A DNA stretch of 64,000 bases from Methanocalculus sp. MSAO_Arc2 (GCA_003838065.1 QZAC01000107.1:1-64000), one strand, 5' to 3'; positions 7,531-17,568 are shown, counted from the stretch's first letter. A program made the numbers and translations. Notes: generated from the sequence alone by a model not told the origin.

Positions 7531-8907
7531 TTACTCCTTCCGGTAATTCGGATGGTACTTTCTGATCAGTTCACGGTCAATCCTGACAAGCTGCTCTTCG
7601 GGGAGGGTTGCCAGGAGTTTCCAGCCAATATCAAGGGTTCCTGTAATGGAGCGGTCTTCACTTATACCCTGGCGGACGAACTGGTCCTCAAAGTAGTCTG
7701 CCACTTCAAGGAAGAGCCGATCACGCTCAGAAAGCGCATCTTTTCCGACGATGGCAACCAAACCACGGAGATCGTTTCCTTCTGCATATCCTGCATAGAG
7801 CTGGTCTGAGACCTTCTTATGGTCATCACGGGTCAGCCCCTCGCCGATACCAAGGTTCATCAGACGTGAAAGCGACGGGAGAACATTGATCGGCGGGTAG
7901 ATGCCTTTCCTGTGGAGTTCACGGGAAATAACGATCTGGCCTTCGGTAATGTAGCCGGTGAGATCAGGGATCGGATGGGTGATATCGTCACCCGGCATCG
8001 TCAGGATAGGAATCTGGGTGACAGAGCCTTTGACTCCCTTGATGATACCGGCACGCTCGTAGATGTTGGCGAGATCGGTATACATGTATCCCGGATATCC
8101 ACGACGGCCCGGAACCTCTTCACGGGCTGCACCGATCTGACGGAGCGCCTCACAGTAGTTGGTCATGTCTGTTAAGATGACTAGAACATGGTATCCAAGC
8201 TCGTATGCGAGGTACTCTGCAGTGGTCAGTGCAAGCCGCGGGGTGATGATACGCTCGACAGCCGGATCATCTGCAAGATTTAAGAAGACGACCGCACGCT
8301 CAAGAGCACCGGTCCGCTCGAAGTCCTCCATGAAGTGGTTGGCTTCCTCTTTTGTGATACCCATTGCAGCAAAGACAACAGCAAAAGACTCAGTTGAGCC
8401 TGGAACCTTTGCCTGACGTGCGATCTGCAGAGCGATATCATTGTGGGGAAGACCTGATCCCGAGAAGATCGGAAGCTTCTGTCCACGAACAAGAGTGTTC
8501 GTACCGTCGATCGTGGAGATACCAGTCTGGATAAAGTCCTTTGGGTTTCCACGTGCGTACGGGTTGATCGCAGCACCGGTGATATCGAGCCGCTTCTCCG
8601 GGACGATCTCAGGTCCGCCGTCGATGGGCTTGCCGCCTCCGGAGAGGATACGGCCGAGCATCTCGCGGCCGACCGGCATCTTGATCGTCTCGCCAAGGAA
8701 CCTGATCCCGGAGTCCCTGCCGATACCGGCAGTCGTCTCAAAGACCTGGACAACCACGAACGTATCGCTTGTATCAAGCACCTGGCCACGCTTGATGCTG
8801 CCGTCTGCGAGCACGATGTTGACCAGCTCCTGGTACCCGACCGGCTCGGTCTTCTCGACAAAGACAAGCGGACCGGCGATCTTTGTCACTGTCTTATATT
8901 CCTTCAT
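7531..8907 (-). CDS. atpB: A1AO ATP synthase subunit B (regulatory head subunit)
   Basis: Subunit B is the non-catalytic nucleotide-binding partner of subunit A in the soluble hexamer. At 458 residues it has the normal length. The P-loop is absent: the equivalent region reads [25 protein letters not shown], as in all B subunits. [33 protein letters not shown], a conserved B-subunit block, follows in the middle. Its start overlaps the end of atpA by 4 bases. Confidence 0.98.
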   Translation of the reverse strand: MKEYKTVTKIAGPLVFVEKTEPVGYQELVNIVLADGSIKRGQVLDTSDTFVVVQVFETTAGIGRDSGIRFLGETIKMPVGREMLGRILSGGGKPIDGGPEIVPEKRLDITGAAINPYARGNPKDFIQTGISTIDGTNTLVRGQKLPIFSGSGLPHNDIALQIARQAKVPGSTESFAVVFAAMGITKEEANHFMEDFERTGALERAVVFLNLADDPAVERIITPRLALTTAEYLAYELGYHVLVILTDMTNYCEALRQIGAAREEVPGRRGYPGYMYTDLANIYERAGIIKGVKGSVTQIPILTMPGDDITHPIPDLTGYITEGQIVISRELHRKGIYPPINVLPSLSRLMNLGIGEGLTRDDHKKVSDQLYAGYAEGNDLRGLVAIVGKDALSERDRLFLEVADYFEDQFVRQGISEDRSITGTLDIGWKLLATLPEEQLVRIDRELIRKYHPNYRKE

Positions 8908-10652
8908 GCTCCCGACCTCAGTGCGGTGAACTCAGAATCCATGTCTTTTAGGACCTGGTCAAGCATTGGTTTGTAGTCGCGGATGAACTTGATCTGCGGG
9001 AGTTCAGACTTTGCCTTAACACCGATGATCTGTCCTGGTGCGACACCTGCAGCCTGTGCAGCATACGCGAGATTGGCATAGGCGCGAATCGCCTTGACCA
9101 TATCAAACTGTTTGCTCATATCACAAAACGTGTCGACATCATCAAAGGCGTTCTGCTGCAGGAAGATTTCCCTGAGCATCCTGGCAATTTCGATGGTAAT
9201 CTGTTCTGACTCAGGGAGTGCGTCGGATCCAACCAGCTGGACAATCTCCTGGAGCTCTGACTCTTTCTGGAGAACTTCCATCGCCCATGAACGGAGCTTG
9301 TTCCATTCAGGTGAGAGATGTTCGTCATAGTAGTCCTGGAGCTGGTCAAGGTACAGCGAATACGAGTTGAGCCAGTTGATCGATGGGAAATGCCGCCTCT
9401 GCGAGAGCTTGGCATCCAGCGCCCAGAAGACCTTCACGATACGGAGCGTGTTCTGGGTAACCGGTTCAGAGAAGTCACCGCCTGGCGGGGAGACCGCACC
9501 GATAACCGAGACAGAGCCTGAGTCACCTGCCAATGTCTCGACGAGACCTGCACGCTCATAAAACTCTGAGAGTCGTGCGGCAAGATATGCAGGATAGCCT
9601 TCTTCACCCGGCATCTCTTCAAGCCGGCTTGAGATCTCACGCATTGCTTCTGCCCATCGCGAGGTCGAGTCTGCCATCAGGGAGACATCATAGCCCATGT
9701 CACGGAAATACTCGGCAATAGTGATGCCGGTATAGACCGATGCCTCACGAGCCGCAACCGGCATGTTCGATGTGTTCGCGATAAGTACCGTCCGCTCCAT
9801 CAGTGGCTTTCCGGTCTTTGGATCGTCGAGGTGCGGAAATTCGCTCAGCACTTCTGTCATCTCGTTACCGCGCTCGCCACATCCGATATAGACGACGATC
9901 TCTGCATCTGACCATTTGGCAAGCTGCTGCTGGGTGACCGTTTTACCGGATCCAAAAGGCCCTGGAATAGCTGCAGTTCCACCCTTTGCGATCGGGAAGA
10001 GACCATCGAGAATACGCTGACCGGTGTTCAGCGGGATCTTTGGGTTCTTCTTCTCAATCACGGGACGGGGCACCCGGACCGGCCACTTCTGCATCATTGG
10101 ATAACTGGTGCCATCATCAAGTGTGATCACCGGTTCATCGACAGGAAACGACCCTGATTTGATCTCCTTCACAACACCACCGGCTGAGTCCGGCGGGATC
10201 ATGACACGGTGCACCTTATTTGTCTCCTGCACCTCACCGATGATCTGGCCAGGACGGACCTGGTCGCCAGTTTTCACAACGGGCGTAAACTCCCATTTCT
10301 TCGAGCGGTCAAGACCGGGAGCCGAGACACCGCGTTCGATGAAGTTGCCCATCTTCTCGACAAGGACCTCGAGAGGTCGCTGTATACCATCGTAGATACT
10401 GGTGAGGAGACCCGGACCGAGCTCGACTGCGAGCGAGAGGCCCGTGTTTATGACGGGCTCACCGGGTTTGATGCCGGAAGTGTCTTCATACACCTGAATG
10501 ATGATCATTTCACCATCGATCTTGATCACTTCACCCATCAGCTCCTCATCACCCACCTTGACCACATCATACATATGTGCATCAAGGTTTACCGCGGTGA
10601 CCACCGGTCCCGCGATCCTTTTGAGAATTCCTGATTTTTTCTTTACTTCCAC
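8904..10652 (-). CDS. atpA: A1AO ATP synthase catalytic subunit A
   Basis: This is the catalytic ATP-forming subunit. It has 582 residues, including the archaeal/vacuolar non-homologous insertion of about 90 residues after the beta-barrel domain. The P-loop is GPFGSGKT at 231-238, followed by the catalytic glutamate region [47 protein letters not shown] is the family signature. No intein is present in the P-loop, a common insertion site in archaea. It overlaps atpF by 10 bases and atpB by 4. Confidence 0.98.
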   Translation of the reverse strand: MEVKKKSGILKRIAGPVVTAVNLDAHMYDVVKVGDEELMGEVIKIDGEMIIIQVYEDTSGIKPGEPVINTGLSLAVELGPGLLTSIYDGIQRPLEVLVEKMGNFIERGVSAPGLDRSKKWEFTPVVKTGDQVRPGQIIGEVQETNKVHRVMIPPDSAGGVVKEIKSGSFPVDEPVITLDDGTSYPMMQKWPVRVPRPVIEKKNPKIPLNTGQRILDGLFPIAKGGTAAIPGPFGSGKTVTQQQLAKWSDAEIVVYIGCGERGNEMTEVLSEFPHLDDPKTGKPLMERTVLIANTSNMPVAAREASVYTGITIAEYFRDMGYDVSLMADSTSRWAEAMREISSRLEEMPGEEGYPAYLAARLSEFYERAGLVETLAGDSGSVSVIGAVSPPGGDFSEPVTQNTLRIVKVFWALDAKLSQRRHFPSINWLNSYSLYLDQLQDYYDEHLSPEWNKLRSWAMEVLQKESELQEIVQLVGSDALPESEQITIEIARMLREIFLQQNAFDDVDTFCDMSKQFDMVKAIRAYANLAYAAQAAGVAPGQIIGVKAKSELPQIKFIRDYKPMLDQVLKDMDSEFTALRSGA

Positions 10653-10948
10653 AGATCAACACCCACCGATCGCTTAATCCGTTCCCTCAGGGAGAGTCCG
10701 CCCGTCTCACCACCAATGGAGATGACGGTCGGTTTCACCGAGTTCTCAAGGGCTGTCTGAAGCCTTCTTGGAATCTGTTCCATATCGGTGCTCTGGAGGA
10801 CGAGGATGCCAATATTGGGGTCTTCCAATGTCCGCGTAATCGCCTCCGTAAGCTTCTCCGGGGTATCGGCCGCATATGTCTTCTGAAGTCCTGCAAGCCG
10901 GAAACCCAGGATAAACTCTTCTCTTCCGATTACTGCGATCTCCATCAT
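10643..10948 (-). CDS. atpF: A1AO ATP synthase subunit F
   Basis: This small central-stalk subunit binds subunit D and modulates the head. The 101 residues begin [25 protein letters not shown], the usual start of this Rossmann-like protein. They end with [16 protein letters not shown], matching the C-terminal helix of the family. The gene overlaps atpC by 4 bases and atpA by 10, so it is translationally coupled to both. Confidence 0.95.
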   Translation of the reverse strand: MMEIAVIGREEFILGFRLAGLQKTYAADTPEKLTEAITRTLEDPNIGILVLQSTDMEQIPRRLQTALENSVKPTVISIGGETGGLSLRERIKRSVGVDLWK

Positions 10949-12024
10949 ATCACCAGATAGTTTTCGATCCTCTCAGCCGGAAGATTTGCCTGTTTGCCGC
11001 GGGCAAGCGCCCTGAGATTGGTCACTTCGTACTTTTTCTTCTCAAGGTAGACCAGAATCGGATAGATCGAGAAGGGGTGCCTCTTCGAGAGCCGTTCCAT
11101 ATAATCCAGCTGTGCCCGGGTCAATGTGTTCTCTACTTCGTGAATGGGTTTTTCTTCACGAAGCCCCTCAAGTGCCTGGACCAGTGCAGAACTCTGGACT
11201 TTCTTCTTCAGGATATCAACAAGTTCGTTGATATCCTCGATCTGAGAGAGTTCTGTCAGCTCTTCAGGAGTAAACAATGCACCGGGAATCCAGACATCAG
11301 AGATCTCCTCAACCGAGATTTCATGATTCCTCAGACGGAAAATTGCCTTGATATTTCTGATATCGATCTCAAGTTGTATCGATTTAAGAAATTCCTTCCC
11401 TCCTTTCAGTCCACTCCTTGCCTCCTCGATGAGATTGGCATAATAGTTCCGGTACAGCTCGTTCTCGAGCTTTCCAAATGAACCCCGTTCCATGGAATCC
11501 GCATATTCCCGCTCGACCACAGAGTAGAGAGGATGGCCTTTCAGCATCTCGATGGCATGTTCAACCGAATCTTCCGCAATCATTCTGTCCAGAAACTTCA
11601 CATCAAGCATCCCTGCCGGAACAATCACTTCCTTGATCTTTCCAGCAGGCATTCCCTGGTTCTTTCCACGGATGATGGTGAGTACGTTCTGGATATCCCA
11701 TGCCTGAAGATACGATTGGGTGAACTGTTTTAAGATACCCGGGGTAATCTCAAGGATCTTCTGGTACTCTTTTGCCAGGTTCCAGGAGAGCGCCTCCTCA
11801 ACAAGGTCAATACCACTAAATGAAGAGGCCAGCTCGTCAATCTCCTTTTTATACTCCATCTCTTCGATGTGGCGGGTGATCTGGGGAAGGCTCATATTCA
11901 GCATCCGTTGGTACTCCTCCCGCGGAAGCAGCTTTGATTTGCGCACACGCATTCGGGTGCAGACATAGACATAAGGGGCCGAAGCTCTTACCACCACAGA
12001 CATCAGCACATACCTCCTACCCAA
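10945..12024 (-). CDS. atpC: A1AO ATP synthase subunit C
   Basis: This is the funnel-shaped subunit (V-ATPase d homologue) that links the central stalk to the membrane ring. It has 359 residues and is almost entirely helical. Typical blocks are [23 protein letters not shown] near residue 20 and ENYLVI at the C-terminus. The first seven residues before [17 protein letters not shown] may be dispensable: a start at MSVVV is an alternative. It overlaps atpE by 8 bases. Confidence 0.95.
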   Translation of the reverse strand: MGRRYVLMSVVVRASAPYVYVCTRMRVRKSKLLPREEYQRMLNMSLPQITRHIEEMEYKKEIDELASSFSGIDLVEEALSWNLAKEYQKILEITPGILKQFTQSYLQAWDIQNVLTIIRGKNQGMPAGKIKEVIVPAGMLDVKFLDRMIAEDSVEHAIEMLKGHPLYSVVEREYADSMERGSFGKLENELYRNYYANLIEEARSGLKGGKEFLKSIQLEIDIRNIKAIFRLRNHEISVEEISDVWIPGALFTPEELTELSQIEDINELVDILKKKVQSSALVQALEGLREEKPIHEVENTLTRAQLDYMERLSKRHPFSIYPILVYLEKKKYEVTNLRALARGKQANLPAERIENYLVI

Positions 12025-12607
12025 AGAGAATATCCGAGGCGTCTTTCAACCCGGACTCCCAGACCTCTTCAAGAAAGGTCTGATAACTGAGGTCTACAGT
12101 CAATTGTCCGTCTGCACTCCTGACCACGATACCGCCGTCAATATCAATGATACCGCCAAACGTGTATCCATTCAGAGTTTTCAGTTCAGAAAGAGCAGAT
12201 TCTGCTGCTTTTTTATCGCGTTCATTGCAGAAGACAGTGCCATCCTTGATCTCTTTTGCCACCTTTTTGAGAAGATCCCTGACCACCCTCTCATGGAAGG
12301 TGGCTGGAAGTGCTGAAACGGATTCTTTCGTTTCGTTGAAGACCTCCTCAAGCATCTCTTTCTGAGCGTTCAGGACCTCGCGTTTGACCAGGAGTTTTGC
12401 AGCAGAGACTTCCTGGGCCATTATATGGCTGATCTGCCGCTCAAGCTCCTTCTCGGTTTCCTGTTTGATCGACGCTGCCTGGTCTTCTGCTGCCGCAAGG
12501 ATCCGATCGGCCTCTGCATGGGCCTCATTCCGGATGGCATTGGATTCTTTCTGCCCTTTCTCCCTGATCTCTTCGACGACAACTTCAAGTCCCATTGTAG
12601 ACTCCAT
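12017..12607 (-). CDS. atpE: A1AO ATP synthase subunit E (peripheral stalk)
   Basis: Subunit E forms the peripheral stator with subunit H. The 196 residues start with MGLEVVVEEIREKGQKESNAIRNEAHAEADRILAAAEDQ when the second methionine is used, giving a long N-terminal coiled coil. A mixed alpha/beta C-terminal domain follows (GGIIDIDGGIVVRSADGQLTVDLSY). The ATG at 12607 would add only MEST. The start abuts the end of the atpK gene. Confidence 0.95.
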   Translation of the reverse strand: MESTMGLEVVVEEIREKGQKESNAIRNEAHAEADRILAAAEDQAASIKQETEKELERQISHIMAQEVSAAKLLVKREVLNAQKEMLEEVFNETKESVSALPATFHERVVRDLLKKVAKEIKDGTVFCNERDKKAAESALSELKTLNGYTFGGIIDIDGGIVVRSADGQLTVDLSYQTFLEEVWESGLKDASDILFG

Positions 12608-12865
12608 CTAGAACAGAATCAGCAGTGAGACGACAAGGCCGAAGATGACGATCGTTTCGGGAATAACGGTGAGCAGGAGCGCCATACCGAAGATATCCCT
12701 GTTCTCTGCTGTAGCACCAATTGCCGCTGAGCCGATAACCGATTCAGCCCATGCCGTGGCAAAACCTGTGGCACTGACGGCAAGTGCTGCTGCGAGCGCC
12801 TTCATTCCTTCCTGCGATGCTTCAACCATTTCAACGGTTAATGTTGCTGTTCCTAAATCGACCAT
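12608..12865 (-). CDS. atpK: A1AO ATP synthase proteolipid subunit K (c ring)
   Basis: This 85-residue hairpin of two transmembrane helices forms the rotor ring. The second helix contains TVIPETIVIFGLVV, with Glu70 as the ion-carrying carboxylate. The first helix reads SATGFATAWAESVIGSAAIGA, where the usual Gly-x-Gly run before AES is replaced by bulkier residues. The protein is a single hairpin, unlike the duplicated forms of some methanogens. Whether the ring uses protons or sodium cannot be settled from these residues alone. Confidence 0.97.
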   Translation of the reverse strand: MVDLGTATLTVEMVEASQEGMKALAAALAVSATGFATAWAESVIGSAAIGATAENRDIFGMALLLTVIPETIVIFGLVVSLLILF

Positions 12866-12868
12866 AAT

Positions 12869-14848
12869 TTAATCCTCCGTAAATCTTCTTTTCTTTCCAA
12901 ATGGATTGTATACCTCTCCACCACCCTTGTAAAATTTGGTGAAGAACTCAACGTACTGCAACCTCAGGGACTGAAGCCCTCCTCCAAGGAGACCAAGTGC
13001 CGTATTGAGAAGATGGCCAATGAGCAGGACAAAGATCCCGGTAATTACTAAGAGAACACCAACCACCGATAGCCCCCTGAGCTGAGGCTCAATCAACATA
13101 TTGATGGCGATGTAATTGACCACCATTGCAATTGCAACAGACGAAAGCCCAACAGCCGCCAGACGCGTATATGAGAGCGCATGGCTGATAATTGTTGGAA
13201 TTTCAATCAGTTCGAGGGGCGACTCCCGCATAATCCCGATAAGCCCGGCAACTATCAGAACGGCACCAAAGAGACCTACGATATTTAACCCCATGACAAC
13301 AGGTGGAAGCCCGGTTAGATCGGGCATAAGTGGAAGTGCTGCTATCGACCAGATCAGTGCGAGTATACCCCACATCACCGCGATCCAGCCAATCTGACCC
13401 ATAACATGGGTCATATGATGATGGCGGTAATGGTTCACCGCACTCATGGCTCTGCCAAGTGTCATCTGAAGAATCCCAAACCATACCGCAAAGACCAGCA
13501 GAACGGTAATATCCGCCTGATAATACGCGTGCGGTCCAATGAGCAGGTGTCTGCTCACGATCGGGTCCCAGAGATGAATGTCAAGAGCACCCGGATGGGC
13601 ACCAAAAGCTTCGGCATATACAACACCAAAGAAGATCGCCGAAATACTTGAATTTCTCAGGACCTTCAGGAGACGCTGAACGGTATCTCCAACCAGCACC
13701 TTTCGGAGTGCCAGTGCAAGCACAAGGAGAATACCTCCATAGGCAATATCCCCGAGGATGATCCCGAAGAATAGCGGGAATATGATAGAGAGCATGATTG
13801 TTGGATCGAGCTCATCATACCGTGGCCTGGAATACACATCCACCAGTGTTTCAGTTGGCCGTGCAAAAGGCGGATTGTCATACTCGACCGGCGCCTGATG
13901 ACGGGGATCGTGATCGTCTGACTCCTCAATCTCCATGATCAGGATTCTGCCCCCGGTAGCCTGTGCCACCCCGGAGGTTACGGTGTTGACTTCTGTTGTC
14001 GGAACCCATCCATCTGCAACAAAGATCAGATCTGTCGTTGCAAACCGAAGTGGCGCTTCGGCCTGTTCAACTTCAGCACTCAGGACTTCATCACAGGCGG
14101 CAATGAAATCACCGTTCTGCTCTTTGATCTCCGCCAGGCGTGTATCTATCCCTGTGACCTCATCATTGAGTTTTGCGATCTGTGACTGGTAGAGTTCGAT
14201 CTGCTGGCGGACAGATCCATCTTCCTGTGGAATCGGGATTGGTTTGAACTGTGCCTCAGAGAGGATTTGATCAACGACTGAGCGGTCCTCCTTTTTACAG
14301 AAGATGACCATCGTGCCGCCACCTTTCCCGGATGCGTAGAACTTCTCATGTGGCACCGGGATATCAATATCACGGGATATCCTCCCGGCAATAGCCGTAA
14401 TCGACTCATATCCGCGGTACAACCCAAGCTCAACAGGGACTGTCGAGAATGGCATAAGTTCAGCAATACGCTGTTCATAGGCTTTTATGCGTGCTTCGGA
14501 CTCAGATCGTTGTGCCGTGAGTTCGATGACCTCTTTCTCGATGTTCTGGAGGTCACGCTCGATTATCTCTTTGATCGAGGCCGAGTTACGTTTGGGAATA
14601 CCGATATACGCGTCAGGAGAGATGTCAAGAGTATTTTCAATTGACCGGATCGTGATCAGATCTGTTGAAAGATCAGTCGCCTCCTCCATCGGCTGGCCGA
14701 TATGGAAGCCCTCGTATCCTTCTTCACCCCGCTCTGTATAATCGGTTATATGGAAAAGATGATGACGGTATAGCTCTGTCACAGCTCGCGCCATCTGCTC
14801 TTTTGAGCCAACGATGAGCAGACGCGTCATCGTTTTAGGCTGTAACAT
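12869..14848 (-). CDS. atpI: A1AO ATP synthase membrane subunit I (a)
   Basis: This is the large stator subunit. Its cytosolic N-terminal half holds the peripheral stalks, and its membrane half provides the ion half-channels. With the chosen start at 14848 it has 659 residues and begins MLQPKTMTRLLIVGSKEQ, as in homologues. An AAGGAG site lies 7 bases before this ATG. The start overlaps the end of atpH by 14 bases. The first 340 residues include a coiled coil (about 95-135). The C-terminal half has multiple membrane helices, including SHALSYTRLAAVGLSSVAIA, which carries the essential arginine. Confidence 0.96.
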   Translation of the reverse strand: MLQPKTMTRLLIVGSKEQMARAVTELYRHHLFHITDYTERGEEGYEGFHIGQPMEEATDLSTDLITIRSIENTLDISPDAYIGIPKRNSASIKEIIERDLQNIEKEVIELTAQRSESEARIKAYEQRIAELMPFSTVPVELGLYRGYESITAIAGRISRDIDIPVPHEKFYASGKGGGTMVIFCKKEDRSVVDQILSEAQFKPIPIPQEDGSVRQQIELYQSQIAKLNDEVTGIDTRLAEIKEQNGDFIAACDEVLSAEVEQAEAPLRFATTDLIFVADGWVPTTEVNTVTSGVAQATGGRILIMEIEESDDHDPRHQAPVEYDNPPFARPTETLVDVYSRPRYDELDPTIMLSIIFPLFFGIILGDIAYGGILLVLALALRKVLVGDTVQRLLKVLRNSSISAIFFGVVYAEAFGAHPGALDIHLWDPIVSRHLLIGPHAYYQADITVLLVFAVWFGILQMTLGRAMSAVNHYRHHHMTHVMGQIGWIAVMWGILALIWSIAALPLMPDLTGLPPVVMGLNIVGLFGAVLIVAGLIGIMRESPLELIEIPTIISHALSYTRLAAVGLSSVAIAMVVNYIAINMLIEPQLRGLSVVGVLLVITGIFVLLIGHLLNTALGLLGGGLQSLRLQYVEFFTKFYKGGGEVYNPFGKKRRFTED

Positions 14849-15164
14849 GCACCCGCTCCTTAAAACGCTCAACAAACAGCGAGACAGCTTCTTTCATCCG
14901 TTTCCTGCCTTTCTCCTTGAGGGCGGCTGCCTGTTGCTTACCTTCCTCAAGGACCCGGGCATGCTCTTTCGCTGCATCATTCCGTGCATCCGCCAGACGC
15001 TTCTTTTTGTACTCTTCAGTGACATTCGCTGCCTTGGCAACCAGATTGTCGGCCTCAAGTCGGGCGTTTGTAATAATGCGCTCGCGTTCGGCCATTGCCG
15101 CATCAACCTGCTGACGGTACTCTTCTTCGGTCTTTTTGATGCTCTTCAGAACCTCAGTTTTCAT
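14835..15164 (-). CDS. atpH: A1AO ATP synthase subunit H (peripheral stalk)
   Basis: This 109-residue coiled-coil protein pairs with subunit E to form the peripheral stalk. The sequence is almost entirely charged heptad-like helix (TEEEYRQQVDAAMAERERIITNARLEADNLVAKA). It is the first gene of the nine-gene operon. A strong AGGAGG ribosome-binding site lies 5-10 bases before the ATG. A TATA-like box lies upstream, inside the end of the preceding gene. Confidence 0.93.
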   Translation of the reverse strand: MKTEVLKSIKKTEEEYRQQVDAAMAERERIITNARLEADNLVAKAANVTEEYKKKRLADARNDAAKEHARVLEEGKQQAAALKEKGRKRMKEAVSLFVERFKERVHVTA

Positions 15165-15207
15165 CCAACCCTCCTCTCACGGCAACAGAATAATTGGTGG
15201 ATGAATG

Positions 15208-15220
15208 CTCTTATATTTGT
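15208..15220 (-). promoter_or_regulatory. Probable promoter of the ATP synthase operon
   Basis: Read on the minus strand, AACAAATATAAGAGC is a good archaeal TATA-box match. It lies about 45 bases before the atpH start and is followed at the expected distance by a GAGAGGAGG ribosome-binding region. It overlaps the stop codon of the upstream unrecognised gene, so the operon may have both this promoter and read-through. Confidence 0.5.
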
Positions 15221-15690
15221 TGTTCTGTTTCTGACCCTCTCCTGTCAAGGAATTCCCAGGAAATCATCCCTGGAAGGTTTTTTATGAAAATTGAACCATT
15301 TTTTCCATAAACCTCTCCACCTGCCAGTTCAGGTGATGAGCAGAGGAGATGCTGCTCTGGATGTGTTCCCCGCACTATTTCACATGACAGCAGTATCCTC
15401 GGGCCTGCCGAGGTGAGGTACCTCAGACGCCGTGATCCAGGATGACCCCGTGGGAGGACAAGAAGAGGAAGTTCATATAATCTGACGAGATCAAGCAGGC
15501 ACCGTGCCGGAGCCAGGGGACCACCTTCAGGTGCCGAAACCGCGATAATATCATCCGGCAGGATCCCCTGGACAAACTCTTCGTCAACTGTTTCAATCAA
15601 GAGAGGAAACTTCCTGCCAGCACGTGCAAGAAGGAGAAAAGAAGAGGTGCCACGGATGAGAACGATCCGGTCACCAGGGGTTATGATCAT
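15211..15690 (-). CDS. Unrecognised 159-residue protein upstream of the ATP synthase operon
   Basis: I do not recognise this family. The protein looks soluble and starts MIITPGDRIVLIRGTSSFLLLARAGRKF. It has two hydrophobic beta-rich halves (LLIETVDEEFVQGILPDDIIAVSAPEGG and LYELPLLVLPRGHPGSRRLRYL) and a C-terminal region with KNGSIFIKNLPGMISWEFLDRRG. No catalytic motif or membrane helix stands out. Its start overlaps the stop of a tiny zinc-ribbon gene in an ATGA arrangement. It ends 46 bases before atpH, so it may be transcribed with the ATP synthase genes. Confidence 0.75.
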   Translation of the reverse strand: MIITPGDRIVLIRGTSSFLLLARAGRKFPLLIETVDEEFVQGILPDDIIAVSAPEGGPLAPARCLLDLVRLYELPLLVLPRGHPGSRRLRYLTSAGPRILLSCEIVRGTHPEQHLLCSSPELAGGEVYGKNGSIFIKNLPGMISWEFLDRRGSETEQQI

Positions 15691-15839
15691 GCCTCTTCAA
15701 CGTCTTCAGACTGGCAGGACGGACACATCGGGCGTCTCCCAACGGTCTTGAACTTTTCATTGCATATCCTGCAGACATAGTTCTTGCCTTTTATTCCCTC
15801 TTCAAAATCCATATCGGTGGGGTTGCCAACGCTGCACAT
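15687..15839 (-). CDS. Small zinc-ribbon protein (50 residues)
   Basis: This short reading frame encodes a protein with two CxxC knuckles, YVCRICNEKF at residues 21-30 and RPMCPSCQSE at 36-45. It is a compact zinc ribbon likely to bind one Zn2+. The N-terminal part (MCSVGNPTDMDFEEGIKGK) is acidic and the C-terminus is SEDVEEA. Its stop overlaps the start of the next gene by ATGA, which supports it being real and translated. The function is unknown; such ribbons usually mediate protein or nucleic acid contacts. An IS element sits just upstream of its promoter. Confidence 0.75.
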   Translation of the reverse strand: MCSVGNPTDMDFEEGIKGKNYVCRICNEKFKTVGRRPMCPSCQSEDVEEA

Positions 15840-15875
15840 GGTTGTATCACCTGACCGTACATTTCCCCCGGAGCA

Positions 15876-15884
15876 TCTTAAAGG
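15876..15884 (-). promoter_or_regulatory. TATA box of the zinc-ribbon gene, adjacent to an IS end
   Basis: On the minus strand the bases read CTTTAAGAT, preceded by AACC, about 37 bases before the zinc-ribbon start codon. The presumed right end of the IS200/IS605 element stops only about 10 bases further upstream. The element therefore lies directly against the promoter without destroying it. Confidence 0.45.
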
Positions 15885-17086
15885 TTATCGCAGCGTGAAC
15901 AATCCCACCCTGAAGGATGGGGCTTCCTGCTTCATGGACAATAGATGCATCACTGAGCTGTGACGTAGAGGTATTGACTCCACAGGCTCAAAGGGATGTT
16001 CCATCCCCACGCGGTGAATATTCACCAGAGCATTGTAATCCCTATCGGTAACATTCCCGCAAGTACGGGCATTCATGGAGTCTCTCTGATAGTGTCTTTT
16101 TCACGATGCTTCCGCAGTTCGCGCAAATGTGTGATGTATTTCGGGGATCGACTTTGATCACTTGTGTACCTGCACTCAAAACCTTGTAACCAGGATATGA
16201 ATAGAATCGTCCCCAGGAAAGATCATGAATGCTCCTGTGCAGTCCTTTCGAACTCCCTGTCTCCTTCAGACCTTTGATATCCAGGTCTTCGACGCAGATC
16301 GTTCTATACCTGTCAACGTAGCTCCGGGAGAGTTTGTGAAGAAAATCTCTCTTCTGGTTCGTGACATGATCGTGTGCCTTCTCCGGTCTGCTCTTTGCCT
16401 TTTTCCAGTTCTTCGAGAAACGCTGTTTCCGGGCAATGCTTCTTTGGAGCTTCCTGATTGTATTCAGCGACCGCTCATTAAACCGGGGATTTTCGATCGC
16501 TGTACCATCACTATCAACGGCAAACGAGTTCAGACCAACATCAATGCCGACTGAACGCCCTTCACGCGTTGACTCGATGACTGCCGCTGCCTGGATGATC
16601 ACATACCATGTATCACCACAACGGGTGATGAGGACACCTTTCACCGTTTTCGTGTATGGCCGGTACAATCGTAACGGGAACGGTTCCGATCTTTGAGAAC
16701 GTGATCGTACTCTGCCAGGAGTCGATGAAAACCCGGACTGATTATAGTTGAGGGTCCGAAATCGGGATGCGCTCTTGAACCGAAGTTTCCCGATCTTTCG
16801 TCCTCTCTTTTTCATCTGCGAGAGTGAGGCGATGTTGTTCCAGAGAGAATAGTTCACCATCTGAAGCACTTTCAAGTACACACCCTTGAAAAACGGGTGC
16901 TCCTCTTTCAGCGTGACGATCCGTGCCTGCGTTCCTCGCATGGTTGGCCGGATCCCATTTCTCCCGCATGGCATTACATTCTCCGGGAAGTGTGTTATAG
17001 AGCCACCTGCACGTATCGGGTGCGGCATTCAGTTCTGCCTCAGTGGCCGCATCAGGATATGCCCGATACTTGTAGGAGATAATCAT
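15885..17086 (-). pseudogene. tnpB: tnpB remnant with two frameshifts
   Basis: TnpB is the small RuvC-type nuclease of IS605 elements, guided by an RNA from the element end. Three frames must be joined. The N-terminus starts at 17086 (MIISYKYRAYPDAATEAELN). A shift near 16957 (extra T after GAGAAA) leads to GIRPTMRGTQARIVTLK. A second shift near 16061 (extra T in CCGTACTTGCGG) leads to the last zinc-ribbon cysteine and DRDYNALVNIHRVGME. The RuvC residues are all still encoded: Asp in VGIDVGLNSF, Glu in ICVEDLDIKG, Asp in DRDYNA. So are the HICANCGS and CPY-CG cysteines. Decay therefore looks recent. The stop lies beyond the right-end hairpin. Confidence 0.85.
15903..15922 (-). repeat. Right-end hairpin of the IS605-type element
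   Basis: On the minus strand, CCCCATCC and GGGTGGGA pair around a TTCA loop to give a 7-bp stem including one G-U wobble. It is followed by TTGTTCAC, a plausible right cleavage site. In active relatives this hairpin is bound by TnpA and also forms the 3' part of the TnpB guide RNA scaffold. Confidence 0.65.
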
Positions 17087-17495
17087 TTACTTCTCCAGTT
17101 GAGAGTCACCATATTCTTTCAGTGCATCAAGGCGTACCTGTCCTGATGTTGCAAGGAAATATGATGGGGGCCAGAATGAGTCATCCCACAGCAGATTCTT
17201 TGTTTCAGGGAATTCCTGACGCAGTCTTCTGGATGAGACACCCTTGATCACGTTTGCAACATTGACGAGGTTTGTTTTCGGGGTTGCCCTGAACAGAAGA
17301 TGATAGTGATCGTCTGCTTGGTTCATGAACAACCACCTCTATACCCAATTCTTCCGATAGGTTCCACACAATATCTTTCAAACGTTTCCGAATATCATCA
17401 GAATACAACGCGTTCCGGCGATATTTCACAACCATCACCAGATGATAGTAGAGAGCATAGACAGAACGTGCAGACCGATCGAGTTTCTATTTCAT
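17087..17495 (-). pseudogene. tnpA: tnpA remnant with an in-frame stop and a frameshift
   Basis: TnpA of IS200/IS605 is a Y1 single-strand transposase of about 135 residues. Starting at the ATG at 17495, the frame reads MK, a TAG codon, then KLDRSARSVYALYYHLVMVVKYRRNAL. That matches family N-termini where the third codon is Tyr. A one-base shift near 17325 follows, after GIEVVV. Beyond it the frame continues MNQADDHYHLLFRATPKTN with the HUH-type HYH metal motif. The catalytic tyrosine region near the end (WPPSYFLATSG) is present. The locus is 409 bases, one more than a multiple of three, which fits a single inserted base. Confidence 0.85.
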
Positions 17496-17568
17496 GTGGG
17501 ATATGCTTTTATGGTATAATCTAAGAATGTATCTCTATCGCAGAAAGGAAGGGCGGCTCCGCTTTCAT

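Noticed and set aside
10643..15164. A missing atpG taken as loss of an essential subunit
   Set aside because: Many archaeal ATP synthase operons lack an adjacent atpG, and its absence here does not imply a defect.
17487..17495. In-frame TAG at codon 3 of tnpA read as pyrrolysine
   Set aside because: The gene also has a frameshift, relatives have tyrosine there, and no pyrrolysine genes are visible. A nonsense mutation is simpler.
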